Positions 26,401-34,969 are shown, numbered from the stretch's first letter. The stretch: 64,000 nt of DNA from CAYOSU01 sp964541255 (GCA_964541255.1 CAZIPL010000002.1:1-64000); one strand, 5' to 3'. Made by a program: numbers and translations. Notes: generated by a model from the letters alone, not told the origin.

Positions 26401-27033
26401 ATGAAGAAAGCTATAATCGGAAAGAAAGTCGGAATGACGCAGGTTTTCCTCGAGAACGGCGACTGCTTGCCGGTAACTGTTATTTTGGCAGGACCGTGCC
26501 CCGTAGTTTCCAAGAAGACCGTTGAAAAAGACGGTTACTCCAGCGCAGTTCTCGGATTCGACACAGTAACAGAAAAGAAGCTTAACAAAGCTCAGCTCGG
26601 TCAGTTCAAGAAGGCTAATTTGCAGCCCATGAGAACGCTCAAAGAATTCAAACTCGACAACGCCGAAGCCCTTGAAATCGGCGCGGTACTCGATGTAACG
26701 CAGTTTGCAAGCGGCGACAAGGTAGACGTTTGCGGCACGACTCGCGGACGTGGATACACAGGCGTTATCCAGAGATGGAATCAGCACAAGCTTAGAGCAT
26801 CACATGGTACCGGACCTGTCCACAGAGAGGTCGGTTCTATGGGTGCGAACTCCGATCCTTCGAGAGTTTTGAAGCTTAAACACATGCCCGGTCGTTACGG
26901 TCACGAAAGAGTAACGATCCAGAACTTGCAGGTAGTAAAAGTCGACCTTGACAAGAACGTAATTTTGGTAAAAGGTGCCGTACCCGGACCTAAGGGTTCT
27001 TTGGTAACTGTTATCAATTCCGTAAAAGGCTAA
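26401..27033 (+). CDS. rplC: 50S ribosomal protein L3
   Basis: 210 residues. It begins 50S assembly by binding the 3-prime domain of 23S rRNA and reaches toward the peptidyl transferase centre. The N-terminal IIGKKVGMTQVFLENG and the central HRASHGTGPVH-type extension (KLRASHGTGPVHREVGSMGAN) are diagnostic. It follows rpsJ after 21 bases with a GAGGAGG site. Confidence 0.97.
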   Translation: MKKAIIGKKVGMTQVFLENGDCLPVTVILAGPCPVVSKKTVEKDGYSSAVLGFDTVTEKKLNKAQLGQFKKANLQPMRTLKEFKLDNAEALEIGAVLDVTQFASGDKVDVCGTTRGRGYTGVIQRWNQHKLRASHGTGPVHREVGSMGANSDPSRVLKLKHMPGRYGHERVTIQNLQVVKVDLDKNVILVKGAVPGPKGSLVTVINSVKG

Positions 27034-27051
27034 TTTAAGGAGTAACTAACA

Positions 27052-27678
27052 ATGCCAGACATTAAAGTATTAAATATGGAAGGAAAGGAAGTTAGCACAT
27101 TAACGCTTTCCGAAGAAGTATTCGGCCAGCCCCTTAACGAAGCCCTCATTCATCAGGTTGTCGTTGCACAGGCTGCAAACAAGAGACAGGGAACGAAATC
27201 CGCACTTACGCGTTCTGAAGTTCGCGGCGGCGGAATCAAGCCTTGGAGACAGAAAGGTACGGGTAGAGCTCGTCAGGGTTCTATCAGAAGCCCGCAGTGG
27301 ACGGGCGGCGGAGTTGTTTTCGCACCTAAGCCGAGAGATTTTTCTAAAGACATCAATGTCAAGATGAGAAGAAACGCTTTGAAGAGTGCGCTTTCCGCTA
27401 AGGTTGCCGATGGTGAGTTCGTAGTTCTCGACAACATCGAGCTTGCTGAGGCAAAGACGAAACTCGTTGCTGCTATGCTCAAAAACCTCAACATGGAAAA
27501 GAGCGTTCTCGTTATTCTTCCCGAAAGAGACGAAATGTTCTTGAGAGCAGGAGCAAACATTGAAAAGCTTTCCGTAACGTATGCAGAGCTTTTGAACGTA
27601 ACGGAAGTAGTTAAGAACATCAACATCGTCACGACCGTTGACGGCGTTAAGAAAATCGAGGAGGTATGTTCGTTATGA
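27052..27678 (+). CDS. rplD: 50S ribosomal protein L4
   Basis: 208 residues. It lines the exit-tunnel constriction through its long loop, visible as RGGGIKPWRQKGTGRARQGS and WTGGGVVFAPKPRDF. In gammaproteobacteria L4 also represses its own operon through the S10 leader; whether it does so here is unknown, but the leader at 25761 is long enough. Its stop overlaps the likely start of rplW (ATGA). Confidence 0.97.
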   Translation: MPDIKVLNMEGKEVSTLTLSEEVFGQPLNEALIHQVVVAQAANKRQGTKSALTRSEVRGGGIKPWRQKGTGRARQGSIRSPQWTGGGVVFAPKPRDFSKDINVKMRRNALKSALSAKVADGEFVVLDNIELAEAKTKLVAAMLKNLNMEKSVLVILPERDEMFLRAGANIEKLSVTYAELLNVTEVVKNINIVTTVDGVKKIEEVCSL

Positions 27679-27965
27679 CATCAAGAGATATCATCAAAAA
27701 GCCCTTACTTTCCGAGAAGAGCTATGACGGTATTGCAACGAAGAAATATACCTTCGAAGTAGCTAAAGACGCTACCAAGACGCAGATTAAAGCTGCTGTC
27801 GAAGAGATTTTCGGCGTAAAGGTAGAAAAGGTCAATACGGTCAATTATGAAGGAAAGCTCAAGAGAATGGGCAGAAACGAAGGCAGACGTCCTTCTTACA
27901 AGAAAGCCATCGTTCAGCTTACTTCTGACAGCAAGACTATCGAGTTCTTCGATAGCATGAACTAA
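27675..27965 (+). CDS. rplW: 50S ribosomal protein L23
   Basis: 96 residues from the ATG at 27675. Located at the tunnel exit, where trigger factor and SRP dock. It starts DIIKKPLLSEKSYDGIATKKYTFEV and carries VEKVNTVNYEGKLKRMG. Another ATG nine bases upstream (27666) sits one base from the GAGGAGG site, too close to be used; the chosen start has a 10-base gap and overlaps the rplD stop. Confidence 0.93.
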   Translation: MTSRDIIKKPLLSEKSYDGIATKKYTFEVAKDATKTQIKAAVEEIFGVKVEKVNTVNYEGKLKRMGRNEGRRPSYKKAIVQLTSDSKTIEFFDSMN

Positions 27966-27978
27966 GGAGGGAAACACT

Positions 27979-28806
27979 ATGGGTATCAAGAGATATAAAC
28001 CGACGTCTCCCGCAAGAAGATTTATGACGGTCTCCGATTTCTCCGAGATCACCGCGAAAAAGCCCGAACGTTCTTTGGTTGAATCCATCAACAGAACAGG
28101 CGGACGTAACGCTCAAGGTAAGATCACGGTAAGACACATCGGCGGCGGCGGAAGAATCAAATACAGAATCATCGATTTCAAGAGAAACAAAGACGGAATC
28201 CCCGCTACGGTTTCTACGATCGAATACGATCCTAACAGATCCGCAAACATCGCTCTTTTGACCTATGCAGACGGCGAGAAGAGATATATCCTCGCTCCTT
28301 TGGGTCTCTCGGTAGGAGACAAGCTCCTTTCGGGTAAGGGCGCTGACATCAAGGTAGGAAACGCACTTCCTCTTTCCGACATTCCCGTCGGTACGTTCGT
28401 TCACAACATCGAGTTCAAAGTCGGTAAGGGCGGACAGATTGCAAGAGCGGCCGGAATTTCCGCTCAGCTTATGGCAAAAGACGAAAAGTACGCAAACCTC
28501 CGTATGCCTTCGGGTGAGATGAGATTGGTTCCTATCGGCTGCAAAGCAACGATCGGACAGGTCGGAAACATCGAGCACGAAATCATCAGAGTCGGTAAAG
28601 CCGGTAAAACGCGTCATATGAACGTTCGTCCGACCGTTAGAGGTTCTGTAATGAACCCGTGCGATCACCCGCACGGCGGCGGCGAGGGCAAGAGCCCTGT
28701 AGGACGTCCGGGACCTGTTACTCCTTGGGGTAAACCTGCTCTCGGATATAAGACGAGAAAGAAGAAGAACCGCTCCGATAAGCTTATTATCAAGCGTGTT
28801 AACTAA
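27979..28806 (+). CDS. rplB: 50S ribosomal protein L2
   Basis: 275 residues. It is among the most conserved 50S proteins and is needed for subunit association and peptidyl transfer. The N-terminal GIKRYKPTSPARR, the RNA-binding core and the C-terminal VMNPCDHPHGGGEG loop with its key histidine are all intact, followed by the KTRKKKNRSDKLII tail. A strong AAGGAGG site precedes it. Confidence 0.98.
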   Translation: MGIKRYKPTSPARRFMTVSDFSEITAKKPERSLVESINRTGGRNAQGKITVRHIGGGGRIKYRIIDFKRNKDGIPATVSTIEYDPNRSANIALLTYADGEKRYILAPLGLSVGDKLLSGKGADIKVGNALPLSDIPVGTFVHNIEFKVGKGGQIARAAGISAQLMAKDEKYANLRMPSGEMRLVPIGCKATIGQVGNIEHEIIRVGKAGKTRHMNVRPTVRGSVMNPCDHPHGGGEGKSPVGRPGPVTPWGKPALGYKTRKKKNRSDKLIIKRVN

Positions 28807-28824
28807 TTGAGGAGGTCGTAAAAA

Positions 28825-29106
28825 ATGAGTAGAAGTGTTAAAAAAGGACCTTACGTTCAACCCCAGCTCCTCAAGAGGATAGAGGCAATGAACGCCGCTA
28901 ACGAGAAGCAGGTCATCAAGACTTGGTCGAGATCTTCGACGATCTTCCCTCAGATGGTAGGACACACCATCGCTGTTCATGACGGAAGAAAGCACGTTCC
29001 CGTTTATGTTACCGAGGATATGGTCGGCTGCAAGCTCGGTGAGTTTGCTCCTACGAGAACATTCCACGGACATACCTCTGGCGACAAGAAAGCTTCGGGT
29101 AAATAA
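28825..29106 (+). CDS. rpsS: 30S ribosomal protein S19
   Basis: 93 residues. It sits in the 30S head with S13 and contacts the A-site finger of the 50S. The sequence starts SRSVKKGPYVQPQLLKR and contains the hallmark TWSRSSTIFPQMVGHTIAVHDG and KLGEFAPTRTFHGH. Standard gene order after rplB. Confidence 0.97.
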   Translation: MSRSVKKGPYVQPQLLKRIEAMNAANEKQVIKTWSRSSTIFPQMVGHTIAVHDGRKHVPVYVTEDMVGCKLGEFAPTRTFHGHTSGDKKASGK

Positions 29107-29117
29107 GGAGAACAATT

Positions 29118-29510
29118 ATGGCTAAAAGACAAAGAGAAAAAGCTGCTGCAATAAGAGAAAATTGCGATAAGCGTCCTTACGCGGTAGCAAGACATATCAG
29201 AATATCTCCGACAAAGGTTAGAGCGGTGCTCGACCTTATCAGAGGCAAGAGTTACAGAGAGGCTTTGGGAATCCTTAACAACTTGCAGAAGGCTTCCGCA
29301 GAACCTGTCAAGAAAGTTCTCAATTCCGCTGCTGCAAACGCAGAGCACAACCTCGGAATGAACAAAGACAGCCTTTACGTAGCAGAGTGCTATGCAGACG
29401 GCGGCCCCGTTCTTAAGAGAGTTATGCCTAGAGCTCAGGGTAGAGCGTTCAGAATTCTTAAACGCACCAGCCACATCACGGTAATCCTTGATGCGGTTAA
29501 AGAAAACTAA
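29118..29510 (+). CDS. rplV: 50S ribosomal protein L22
   Basis: 130 residues, slightly longer than the usual 110-115 because of a basic N-terminal stretch before YAVARHIRISPTKVRAVLDLIRG. The C-terminal hairpin that lines the exit tunnel is seen as LKRVMPRAQGRAFRILKRTSHITV, the site where macrolide-resistance changes occur in other bacteria. An AAGGAG site precedes the ATG. Confidence 0.96.
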   Translation: MAKRQREKAAAIRENCDKRPYAVARHIRISPTKVRAVLDLIRGKSYREALGILNNLQKASAEPVKKVLNSAAANAEHNLGMNKDSLYVAECYADGGPVLKRVMPRAQGRAFRILKRTSHITVILDAVKEN

Positions 29511-29525
29511 GGAGGTTGGCGATTT

Positions 29526-30188
29526 ATGGGTCAGAAAGTTAATCCTCACGGATTGAGAGTAGGCGTCATAAAGGGCTGGGATTCCCAGTGGTACGCTGAC
29601 AAGAAAGAATTCGGCGTTTTCCTCAAAGAGGACTACGACGTAAGAGAATACATCAATAAGAACTATGCAGACTGCAAGATCAGCAAAATCGCTATCGAGC
29701 GTGCTGCAAACAAACTTATCGTTGCAATAAGCGCCGGCAGCCCCGGAATGCTTATCGGTAAGGGCGGCGACGGCATTGTTAAAATTAAAGCCGGCGTTGA
29801 AAAGGTTCTTAAGAATAAGTACAACGTTTCCATCAACGTTCTCGAAGTTGCAAAGGTAGATGCAGACGCTCAGCTTATCGCTGAAAACGTTGCTAAGCAG
29901 CTCGAAGACAGAGTCGGATTCCGTCGCGCTATGAAGCAGAGCATCGGCAGAGCAATGAGACTCGGCTGCAAGGGTGTTAAGCTCATGGTAAGCGGAAGAT
30001 TGGACGGTGCGGAAATCGCGCGTTGCGAGCAGTATCACGAGGGTTCTATTCCTCTTCAGACTCTCCGTGCGGACATAGACTACGGCTTTGCCGAGGCACA
30101 CACGACTTTCGGTGTTATCGGAGTTAAGTGCTGGGTCTATAAGGGCGAGGTTATCGCCAAAGCTGAAAAGAAAGGAGGCGAAGCGTAA
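29526..30188 (+). CDS. rpsC: 30S ribosomal protein S3
   Basis: 220 residues. Part of the mRNA entry pore with helicase activity. A type-2 KH domain is seen as IAISAGSPGMLIGKGGDGIVKIKAGVEK. The C-terminal domain has the conserved KGVKLMVSGRLDGAEIARCEQYHEGSIPLQTLRADIDYG block. It ends just before rplP, whose ribosome site lies inside its last codons. Confidence 0.97.
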   Translation: MGQKVNPHGLRVGVIKGWDSQWYADKKEFGVFLKEDYDVREYINKNYADCKISKIAIERAANKLIVAISAGSPGMLIGKGGDGIVKIKAGVEKVLKNKYNVSINVLEVAKVDADAQLIAENVAKQLEDRVGFRRAMKQSIGRAMRLGCKGVKLMVSGRLDGAEIARCEQYHEGSIPLQTLRADIDYGFAEAHTTFGVIGVKCWVYKGEVIAKAEKKGGEA

Positions 30189-30191
30189 ACT

Positions 30192-30647
30192 ATGTTAATG
30201 CCTAAGAGAGTAAAAAGACGTCGTGTTCATAGAGGAACAATGGCGCACAAATGCACCAAAGGCAACAAGATTGCTTACGGTGAGTACGGTTTGGTATCGT
30301 TGGAGCCCTGCTGGATCACATCTAACCAGATTGAGGCTGCCAGAATTGCTATAACCCGTTATTTGAAGCGTGGCGGACAGGTTTGGATCGATATATTCCC
30401 TCATAAGCCTGTTACGAAAAAACCTGCCGAGACACGTATGGGTTCCGGTAAAGGTTCTCCCGAGTATTGGGTAGCTGTAGTTAAACCGGGCAGAGTACTT
30501 TTCGAGGTTGGCGGAGTTCCCGAAGCCGAAGCAAGAGAGGCACTTAGACTTGGTATGCACAAGCTTCCCGTTAAGTGCAAATTCATCAAGAAAGAAGATG
30601 CCGTTGAAGTAAATACGACAGAGGGTGGTGAAGGCAATGAAGGCTAA
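30192..30647 (+). CDS. rplP: 50S ribosomal protein L16
   Basis: 151 residues, slightly longer than the usual 137-144 because of an acidic tail (EVNTTEGGEGNEG). It supports A-site tRNA and the central protuberance. The standard start MLMPKRVKRRRVHRG is seen, and the functional loop around KPAETRMGSGKGSPEYWVAVVKPGR. The end overlaps the start of rpmC by 11 bases. Confidence 0.96.
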   Translation: MLMPKRVKRRRVHRGTMAHKCTKGNKIAYGEYGLVSLEPCWITSNQIEAARIAITRYLKRGGQVWIDIFPHKPVTKKPAETRMGSGKGSPEYWVAVVKPGRVLFEVGGVPEAEAREALRLGMHKLPVKCKFIKKEDAVEVNTTEGGEGNEG

Positions 30648-30846
30648 GAAGTTAAACGAAATGACGACGGAAGAATTGAACAACAAGTTGAAAGATCTCA
30701 AAGAAGAGCTTTTCAACCTTCGTTTCCGTCACGCTACAAACCAGTTGACTAACCCCATGGCTCTTGCAGAATGCAAGAAAGATATCGCAAGAGTAAAGAC
30801 GATCCTTCGTCAGCGCGAGATCGCATCAGAAGGAATAGGAGGCTAA
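30637..30846 (+). CDS. rpmC: 50S ribosomal protein L29
   Basis: 69 residues from the ATG at 30637, which gives the usual N-terminus MKAKKLNEMTTEELNNKL. Upstream in-frame GTG codons are less likely. Two long helices are expected; it sits beside L23 at the tunnel exit. The gene overlaps rplP by 11 bases, so translation is probably coupled. Confidence 0.93.
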   Translation: MKAKKLNEMTTEELNNKLKDLKEELFNLRFRHATNQLTNPMALAECKKDIARVKTILRQREIASEGIGG

Positions 30847-30847
30847 C

Positions 30848-31102
30848 ATGGAGAGAAATTTAAGAAAATCCAGAGTCGGAATCGTAGTATCCGACAAGAT
30901 GGATAAGACGGTTGTCGTTGCCGTACAGGAAAGATATAAACATCCTCTTTACAAGAAAACGGTAACTCAGACCAAGAAGTTCAAAGCTCACGACGAAAAC
31001 AATGAATGCGGCGTAGGCGATACCGTTGAGATTTACGAGACGAGAAAGCTTTCCGCAGACAAGAACTGGAGAGTTTCCAGAATAGTCGAGAAGGCTAAAT
31101 AA
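30848..31102 (+). CDS. rpsQ: 30S ribosomal protein S17
   Basis: 84 residues with an OB-fold. A primary 16S rRNA binder needed early in 30S assembly. The conserved core GIVVSDKMDKTVVVAVQERYKHPLYKK and the later CGVGDTVEIYETRKLS block are present. It begins one base after rpmC with an AGGAGG site inside the end of that gene. Confidence 0.96.
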   Translation: MERNLRKSRVGIVVSDKMDKTVVVAVQERYKHPLYKKTVTQTKKFKAHDENNECGVGDTVEIYETRKLSADKNWRVSRIVEKAK

Positions 31103-31113
31103 GGAGACAGAGT

Positions 31114-31482
31114 ATGATACAACCACAAACAAGATTGAAAGTTGCCGACAATACCGGCGCGAAAGAGATACAGTGTATCAAAGTATTGGGTGGCTCCTTC
31201 AGAAAGACCGGCAATATCGGAGACGTTATCATTGCAAGCGTTAAGACGGCAACTCCCGGCGGCGTAGTTAAGAAAGGCGACGTTGTCAGAGCGGTTATCG
31301 TAAGAACGAGCAAGGGTATCCAGAGAAAGGACGGAACCTACATCAGATTCGACGACAACGCAGCTGTTATCATCGATACTCAGAAACAGCCTCGCGGAAC
31401 CCGTATCTTTGGGCCTATCGCGAGAGAATTGCGTGATAAGGATTATATGAGAATTATATCCTTGGCGCCCGAAGTTATTTAA
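31114..31482 (+). CDS. rplN: 50S ribosomal protein L14
   Basis: 122 residues, the exact family length. It forms part of the subunit bridge region and binds the silencing factor RsfS in other bacteria. It starts MIQPQTRLKVADNTGAKEI and carries the signature GGVVKKGDVVRAVIVRT and FGPIARELRDKDYMRIISLAPEV. Confidence 0.97.
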   Translation: MIQPQTRLKVADNTGAKEIQCIKVLGGSFRKTGNIGDVIIASVKTATPGGVVKKGDVVRAVIVRTSKGIQRKDGTYIRFDDNAAVIIDTQKQPRGTRIFGPIARELRDKDYMRIISLAPEVI

Positions 31483-31493
31483 GGAGGAACGAA

Positions 31494-31904
31494 ATGAATA
31501 CGCTTAAAATTAAAAAAGGCGACCAGGTTGTCGTTCTTACCGGAAAAGACAAGGGCAAGACAGGTCCTATCCTTGCATGTGATCCTAAGAGCAACAGAGT
31601 TATCGTCAAAGAAGTAAACATGCAGAAGAAGCACCTCAAAGCAAGAAACGCTCAGCAGGCAGGCGGAATCGTTGATATGGAAGGTCCTATCGACGCATCC
31701 AACGTTATGATCGTTTGCCCCAAGTGCGGAAAGGCTACGAGAGTAGCTGCTGGCACGAACGATAAGGGCAAGAAGATCAGAGTTTGCAAGAAGTGCGGTG
31801 CAGAGCTTACGTTTGCAGACACGAAGAAGGATTCTAAGAAGACGGCTAAGGCTGCTAAGAAGACTTCCAAAAAAGCTGCAAAAGCAGAAACAGAGAACAA
31901 CTAA
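31494..31904 (+). CDS. rplX: 50S ribosomal protein L24 with a Lys/Ala-rich tail
   Basis: 136 residues against the usual 103-115. The KOW-containing core is normal (IKKGDQVVVLTGKDKGKTG, then SRVIVKEVNM-type strand). A zinc-ribbon follows with CPKCG and CKKCG pairs. The extra 26 residues are a repeat-like tail of Lys, Ala, Ser and Thr resembling a histone H1 tail (for example KKTAKAAKKTSKKAAKAE). L24 starts 50S assembly; the tail could add rRNA contacts. Confidence 0.95.
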   Translation: MNTLKIKKGDQVVVLTGKDKGKTGPILACDPKSNRVIVKEVNMQKKHLKARNAQQAGGIVDMEGPIDASNVMIVCPKCGKATRVAAGTNDKGKKIRVCKKCGAELTFADTKKDSKKTAKAAKKTSKKAAKAETENN

Positions 31905-31918
31905 GGAGGTAAACTGCA

Positions 31919-32509
31919 ATGGCTGAAAATAAAGTAAAGGCAGCTGACTCCGAAGCAGCTGTTTCGAAAAACAGAGTATTGGTCAGATACGAAGAAGAAG
32001 TTAAAGACCAGCTCGTTAAAAAGTTCGGATATAAGAACGTTATGGAAATCCCCAAGATCGTAAAGATTGTTGTCAATACCGGTCTTGGTGATGTCAAAGA
32101 TAATCCTAAGGCTGTTCAGACTGCGGTTAACGAATTGCAGGCTATCACCGGACAGAAAGCCGTTCTCACGAAGGCTAAAAAGTCCGTTGCTAACTTCAAA
32201 GTCAGAAAGGATATGGTTATCGGCGCTAAGGTTGACCTTCGCGGACAGAGAATGTACGAGTTCTTCGATAAGCTCGTTTCTATCGCTCTTCCCCGTGTAA
32301 GAGACTTCAAGGGCGTTTCCGATAAGTCTTTCGACGGCAGAGGAAACTATTCTCTCGGAGTTAAGGAACAGTTGATTTTCCCTGAAATTCAGTATGATCA
32401 GGTAGAAGTCGTAAGAGGTTTCGATATTTGCATCGTAACCACAGCAAAGACCGACGATGAGGCAAGAGAGCTTATTAAGCTTCTCGGAATGCCCTTTGTT
32501 CGCGCATAA
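31919..32509 (+). CDS. rplE: 50S ribosomal protein L5
   Basis: 196 residues, about 16 more than usual. It binds 5S rRNA in the central protuberance and touches P-site tRNA. The family core starts at about residue 22 (VRYEEEVKDQLVKKFGYKN) and contains MEIPKIVKIVVNTGLGD and GKVDLRGQRMYEFFDKL-type blocks. The first 20 residues are an extra charged, Ala-rich stretch with no known role; the AAGGAGG site supports the upstream ATG. Confidence 0.96.
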   Translation: MAENKVKAADSEAAVSKNRVLVRYEEEVKDQLVKKFGYKNVMEIPKIVKIVVNTGLGDVKDNPKAVQTAVNELQAITGQKAVLTKAKKSVANFKVRKDMVIGAKVDLRGQRMYEFFDKLVSIALPRVRDFKGVSDKSFDGRGNYSLGVKEQLIFPEIQYDQVEVVRGFDICIVTTAKTDDEARELIKLLGMPFVRA

Positions 32510-32523
32510 CGGAGGATTATTTT

Positions 32524-32709
32524 ATGGCTAAAAAAGCAATGATTAATAAACAGCAGAAAGCTCCCAAGTTTTCAACTCGTGCTTACACGAGATGCTCCAT
32601 TTGCGGAAGACCTCATGCGGTTTTGAAAGAATACGGCATTTGCAGAATTTGCTTCAGAGAATTGGCTTATAAGGGTCAGATTCCCGGAGTTAAGAAAGCG
32701 AGCTGGTAA
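32524..32709 (+). CDS. rpsZ: 30S ribosomal protein S14, short zinc-binding type
   Basis: 61 residues with CSICGRPH and CRICF, giving the four-cysteine zinc site of the short C+ form that is standard in Bacillota. It sits in the 30S head near S3 and S10. The tail LAYKGQIPGVKKASW is typical. GGAGG lies 9 bases before the ATG. Confidence 0.96.
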   Translation: MAKKAMINKQQKAPKFSTRAYTRCSICGRPHAVLKEYGICRICFRELAYKGQIPGVKKASW

Positions 32710-32726
32710 AAAGGAGGAAATAGACA

Positions 32727-33125
32727 ATGTTAGTAACAGATCCTATTGCCGATATGCTTACCAGAATCAGAAACGCTCAAACTGCAAAGCACGAACAGGT
32801 AGATATTCCTTGCTCCAAGGTTAAAAAGAGCATCGCGGATATTTTGCTTGAAGAAGGCTACGTAGCAAACGTTGAGTATCTCGATGAAGGTATAAACGGA
32901 ATAATCAGAATTACGCTCAAATACGGAGCAAAGAGAGAGCCTGTCATCACGGGTATCAAGAGAATCTCCAAGCCCGGCTTAAGAGTATATGCCAAGTATG
33001 AAAACTTGCCTAAGGTCCTCGGAGGACTCGGAATCGCTATCATATCCACGTCTAAGGGAATTATGACGGATAAGAAAGCAAGAGAACTCGGACACGGCGG
33101 AGAAGTTCTGGCTTACATCTGGTAA
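32727..33125 (+). CDS. rpsH: 30S ribosomal protein S8
   Basis: 132 residues, full length. A primary binder of 16S rRNA helix 21; in E. coli it represses the spc operon. The start TDPIADMLTRIRNAQ and the C-terminal STSKGIMTDKKARELGHGGEVLAYIW are conserved and intact. Strong AAAGGAGG site. Confidence 0.97.
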   Translation: MLVTDPIADMLTRIRNAQTAKHEQVDIPCSKVKKSIADILLEEGYVANVEYLDEGINGIIRITLKYGAKREPVITGIKRISKPGLRVYAKYENLPKVLGGLGIAIISTSKGIMTDKKARELGHGGEVLAYIW

Positions 33126-33143
33126 CGCAGGAGGTATAGAAGA

Positions 33144-33689
33144 ATGTCAAGAATAGGCAAAAAAGTAATAGCTATACCTGCCGGTGTAACGGTTTCGTTC
33201 GAAAACGGAGTCGTTACGGTTAAGGGCCCTAAGGGAACCTTGACGCAGGACATCGTAGAAGAAAAGATTCACGTTAATATCGACGCTAACGAGGTTAACC
33301 TCACGCGCGATAACGACGACAAAGAAGTCAGAGCAAAGCACGGACTTTACAGAGCCCTTATCGCTAATATGGTTAAAGGCGTAACCGAAGGCTACACCAA
33401 GAACCTTCTTATCAACGGTATCGGTTATAAGGTTACGGCAACGCCTACAAAGCTCACTCTCAACATCGGATATTCTCATCCTATCGAGGTTGAAGCTCCC
33501 GAGGGAATTACTTTCTCTACACCCGCAGCAACGGAAATTGCCGTAAGCGGTATCGACAAAGTTCTCGTCGGACAGGTAGCAGCTTCCATTCGTTCTTTGA
33601 GAAAGCCCGAGCCTTATCACGGCTACGGCGTTCAGTATAAGGACGAAGTTGTTGAAAGAAAGGAAGGAAAAGCAGCGGGCAAGAAGTAA
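33144..33689 (+). CDS. rplF: 50S ribosomal protein L6
   Basis: 181 residues with two similar alpha/beta domains. It sits near the sarcin-ricin loop. It starts MSRIGKKVIAIPAGVTVSFENG and carries the C-terminal signature LRKPEPYHGYGVQYKDEVVERKEGKAAGKK. Its last codons form the left arm of a perfect hairpin (33681-33705). Confidence 0.97.
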   Translation: MSRIGKKVIAIPAGVTVSFENGVVTVKGPKGTLTQDIVEEKIHVNIDANEVNLTRDNDDKEVRAKHGLYRALIANMVKGVTEGYTKNLLINGIGYKVTATPTKLTLNIGYSHPIEVEAPEGITFSTPAATEIAVSGIDKVLVGQVAASIRSLRKPEPYHGYGVQYKDEVVERKEGKAAGKK

Positions 33690-33705
33690 GAATAACTTAC
33701 TTCTT
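33681..33705 (+). promoter_or_regulatory. Intercistronic hairpin after rplF
   Basis: AAGAAGTAAG (33681-33690, including the rplF stop codon) pairs perfectly with CTTACTTCTT (33696-33705) around a five-base loop. No T tract follows, so it is more likely an mRNA processing or stability element than a full terminator. The 105 bases after it, up to rplR, form the longest gap inside this operon. Confidence 0.6.
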
Positions 33706-33810
33706 CCCCTCAATTTGCTTAAATGCGCTTAAAAAGTGCAGAGCGTATATCTCGAAACGGTTTGTGCTTTGTGAAAGCGTGTGAAAGTATATTAAGGAGA
33801 GATAATTAAA

Positions 33811-34179
33811 ATGATCGGAAAAATCGACAAAAACGCTTCCAGAATCAAACGTAGAAAAAGAGTTCGCGGACGTGTTAGCGGAACGGCTGACAGACCCAGA
33901 ATCAGCGTTTACAGAAGCGTAGAAAACATCTATGCACAGCTTATCGACGACGTTAAGGGCGTAACAATTTGCGCTTCTTCCACGCTTGATAAGAATTTGA
34001 AAGCCGAGCTTAACGGCAAGACGAAGGTTGAACAGGCTACTATGGTAGGCGAAGACCTCGCTAAAAAGGCTTTGGCAAAAGGCGTAACGGCTGCTGTTTT
34101 CGACAGAGGCGGTTACCTTTACACAGGAAGAGTAGAAGCTCTTGCTGAAGGCGCTCGTAAGGGCGGACTTAAATTCTAA
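33811..34179 (+). CDS. rplR: 50S ribosomal protein L18
   Basis: 122 residues. It binds 5S rRNA with L5. The basic N-terminus (RIKRRKRVRGRVSGTADRPRISVYRS) and the C-terminal ALAEGARKGGLKF are typical. It is separated from rplF by 121 bases with a perfect hairpin, and restarts with an AAGGAG site. Confidence 0.96.
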   Translation: MIGKIDKNASRIKRRKRVRGRVSGTADRPRISVYRSVENIYAQLIDDVKGVTICASSTLDKNLKAELNGKTKVEQATMVGEDLAKKALAKGVTAAVFDRGGYLYTGRVEALAEGARKGGLKF

Positions 34180-34196
34180 GAAGGAGGACTGCTTTT

Positions 34197-34766
34197 ATGG
34201 AACGCAAAGAAAATGCATTAAGACCTGAAAAAGACAATTCCAGAAGAAAGAGAGATAGCCGTCCCAGAAGACAACAGCAAGAGGAAAAAGACGATCTCAT
34301 CAAAAAGACCATCTGTATCAACCGTGTAACGAAGGTTGTTAAGGGCGGTCGTAACATGAGATTCGCTGCTTGCGTAGTTGTAGGCGACGGAAAGGGCAAT
34401 GTAGGCGTCGGTATGGGTAAGGCAATCGAAGTTCCTGCCGCTATCGATAAGGCTACTGCTGCCGCTAAGAAGAATATGTCTAAGATTTCTCTCGTAGGAA
34501 CGACGATTCCTCACGAGGTTAACGGAAGATTCGGAAGAGGAAACGTATTGATGCTCCCTGCTGAGCAAGGTACCGGAGTTATCGCGGGCGGCCCCGTTCG
34601 TGCGGTACTCGAAGCTGTAGGCGTTAAGGACATCAGAACGAAATCTTACGGAACGAACAATCCTATCAACTGCGTAAAGGCAACGATCGAAGGTTTGAAA
34701 TCTTTGTCTACGCTCGAAGAGGTTGCTGCTAAGCGTGGCAAAAACCCCTCTGAAATTCTCGGTTAA
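34197..34766 (+). CDS. rpsE: 30S ribosomal protein S5
   Basis: 189 residues, about 20 more than usual because of a charged N-terminal arm (residues 1-33, rich in Arg, Lys, Glu and Gln). It shapes the mRNA entry tunnel and accuracy of decoding. The core has INRVTKVVKGGRNMRFAACVVVGDGKGNVGVGMGKA, with the loop where spectinomycin-resistance changes occur in other species. Confidence 0.96.
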   Translation: MERKENALRPEKDNSRRKRDSRPRRQQQEEKDDLIKKTICINRVTKVVKGGRNMRFAACVVVGDGKGNVGVGMGKAIEVPAAIDKATAAAKKNMSKISLVGTTIPHEVNGRFGRGNVLMLPAEQGTGVIAGGPVRAVLEAVGVKDIRTKSYGTNNPINCVKATIEGLKSLSTLEEVAAKRGKNPSEILG

Positions 34767-34780
34767 GGAGGTAACTTAAA

Positions 34781-34969
34781 ATGGCTAACGAAAAACAGGT
34801 TAAGGTTACCCTCATAAAGTCCACGAACTCCTGCACGAAAGTACAGAAGGCAACCGTTGAGGCTTTGGGACTCAAGAAAATCAGAAGCGAAAAGGTTCAT
34901 ACACTTAATCCCAGCATCGAGGGAATGATCTTCAGAGTCAAACACCTCGTTAAGGTTGAAGAAGTTTAA
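34781..34969 (+). CDS. rpmD: 50S ribosomal protein L30
   Basis: 62 residues. A small alpha/beta 50S protein. The motif TLIKSTNSCTKVQKATVEALGLKKI and the terminal MIFRVKHLVKVEEV match the family. It lies between rpsE and rplO, as usual in Bacillota. Confidence 0.94.
   Translation: MANEKQVKVTLIKSTNSCTKVQKATVEALGLKKIRSEKVHTLNPSIEGMIFRVKHLVKVEEV

Noticed and set aside
33706..33810. A second promoter inside the ribosomal block before rplR (TATATT at 33788)
   Set aside because: The nearest -35-like box is 20 bp away, and the start would fall within the rplR ribosome site.
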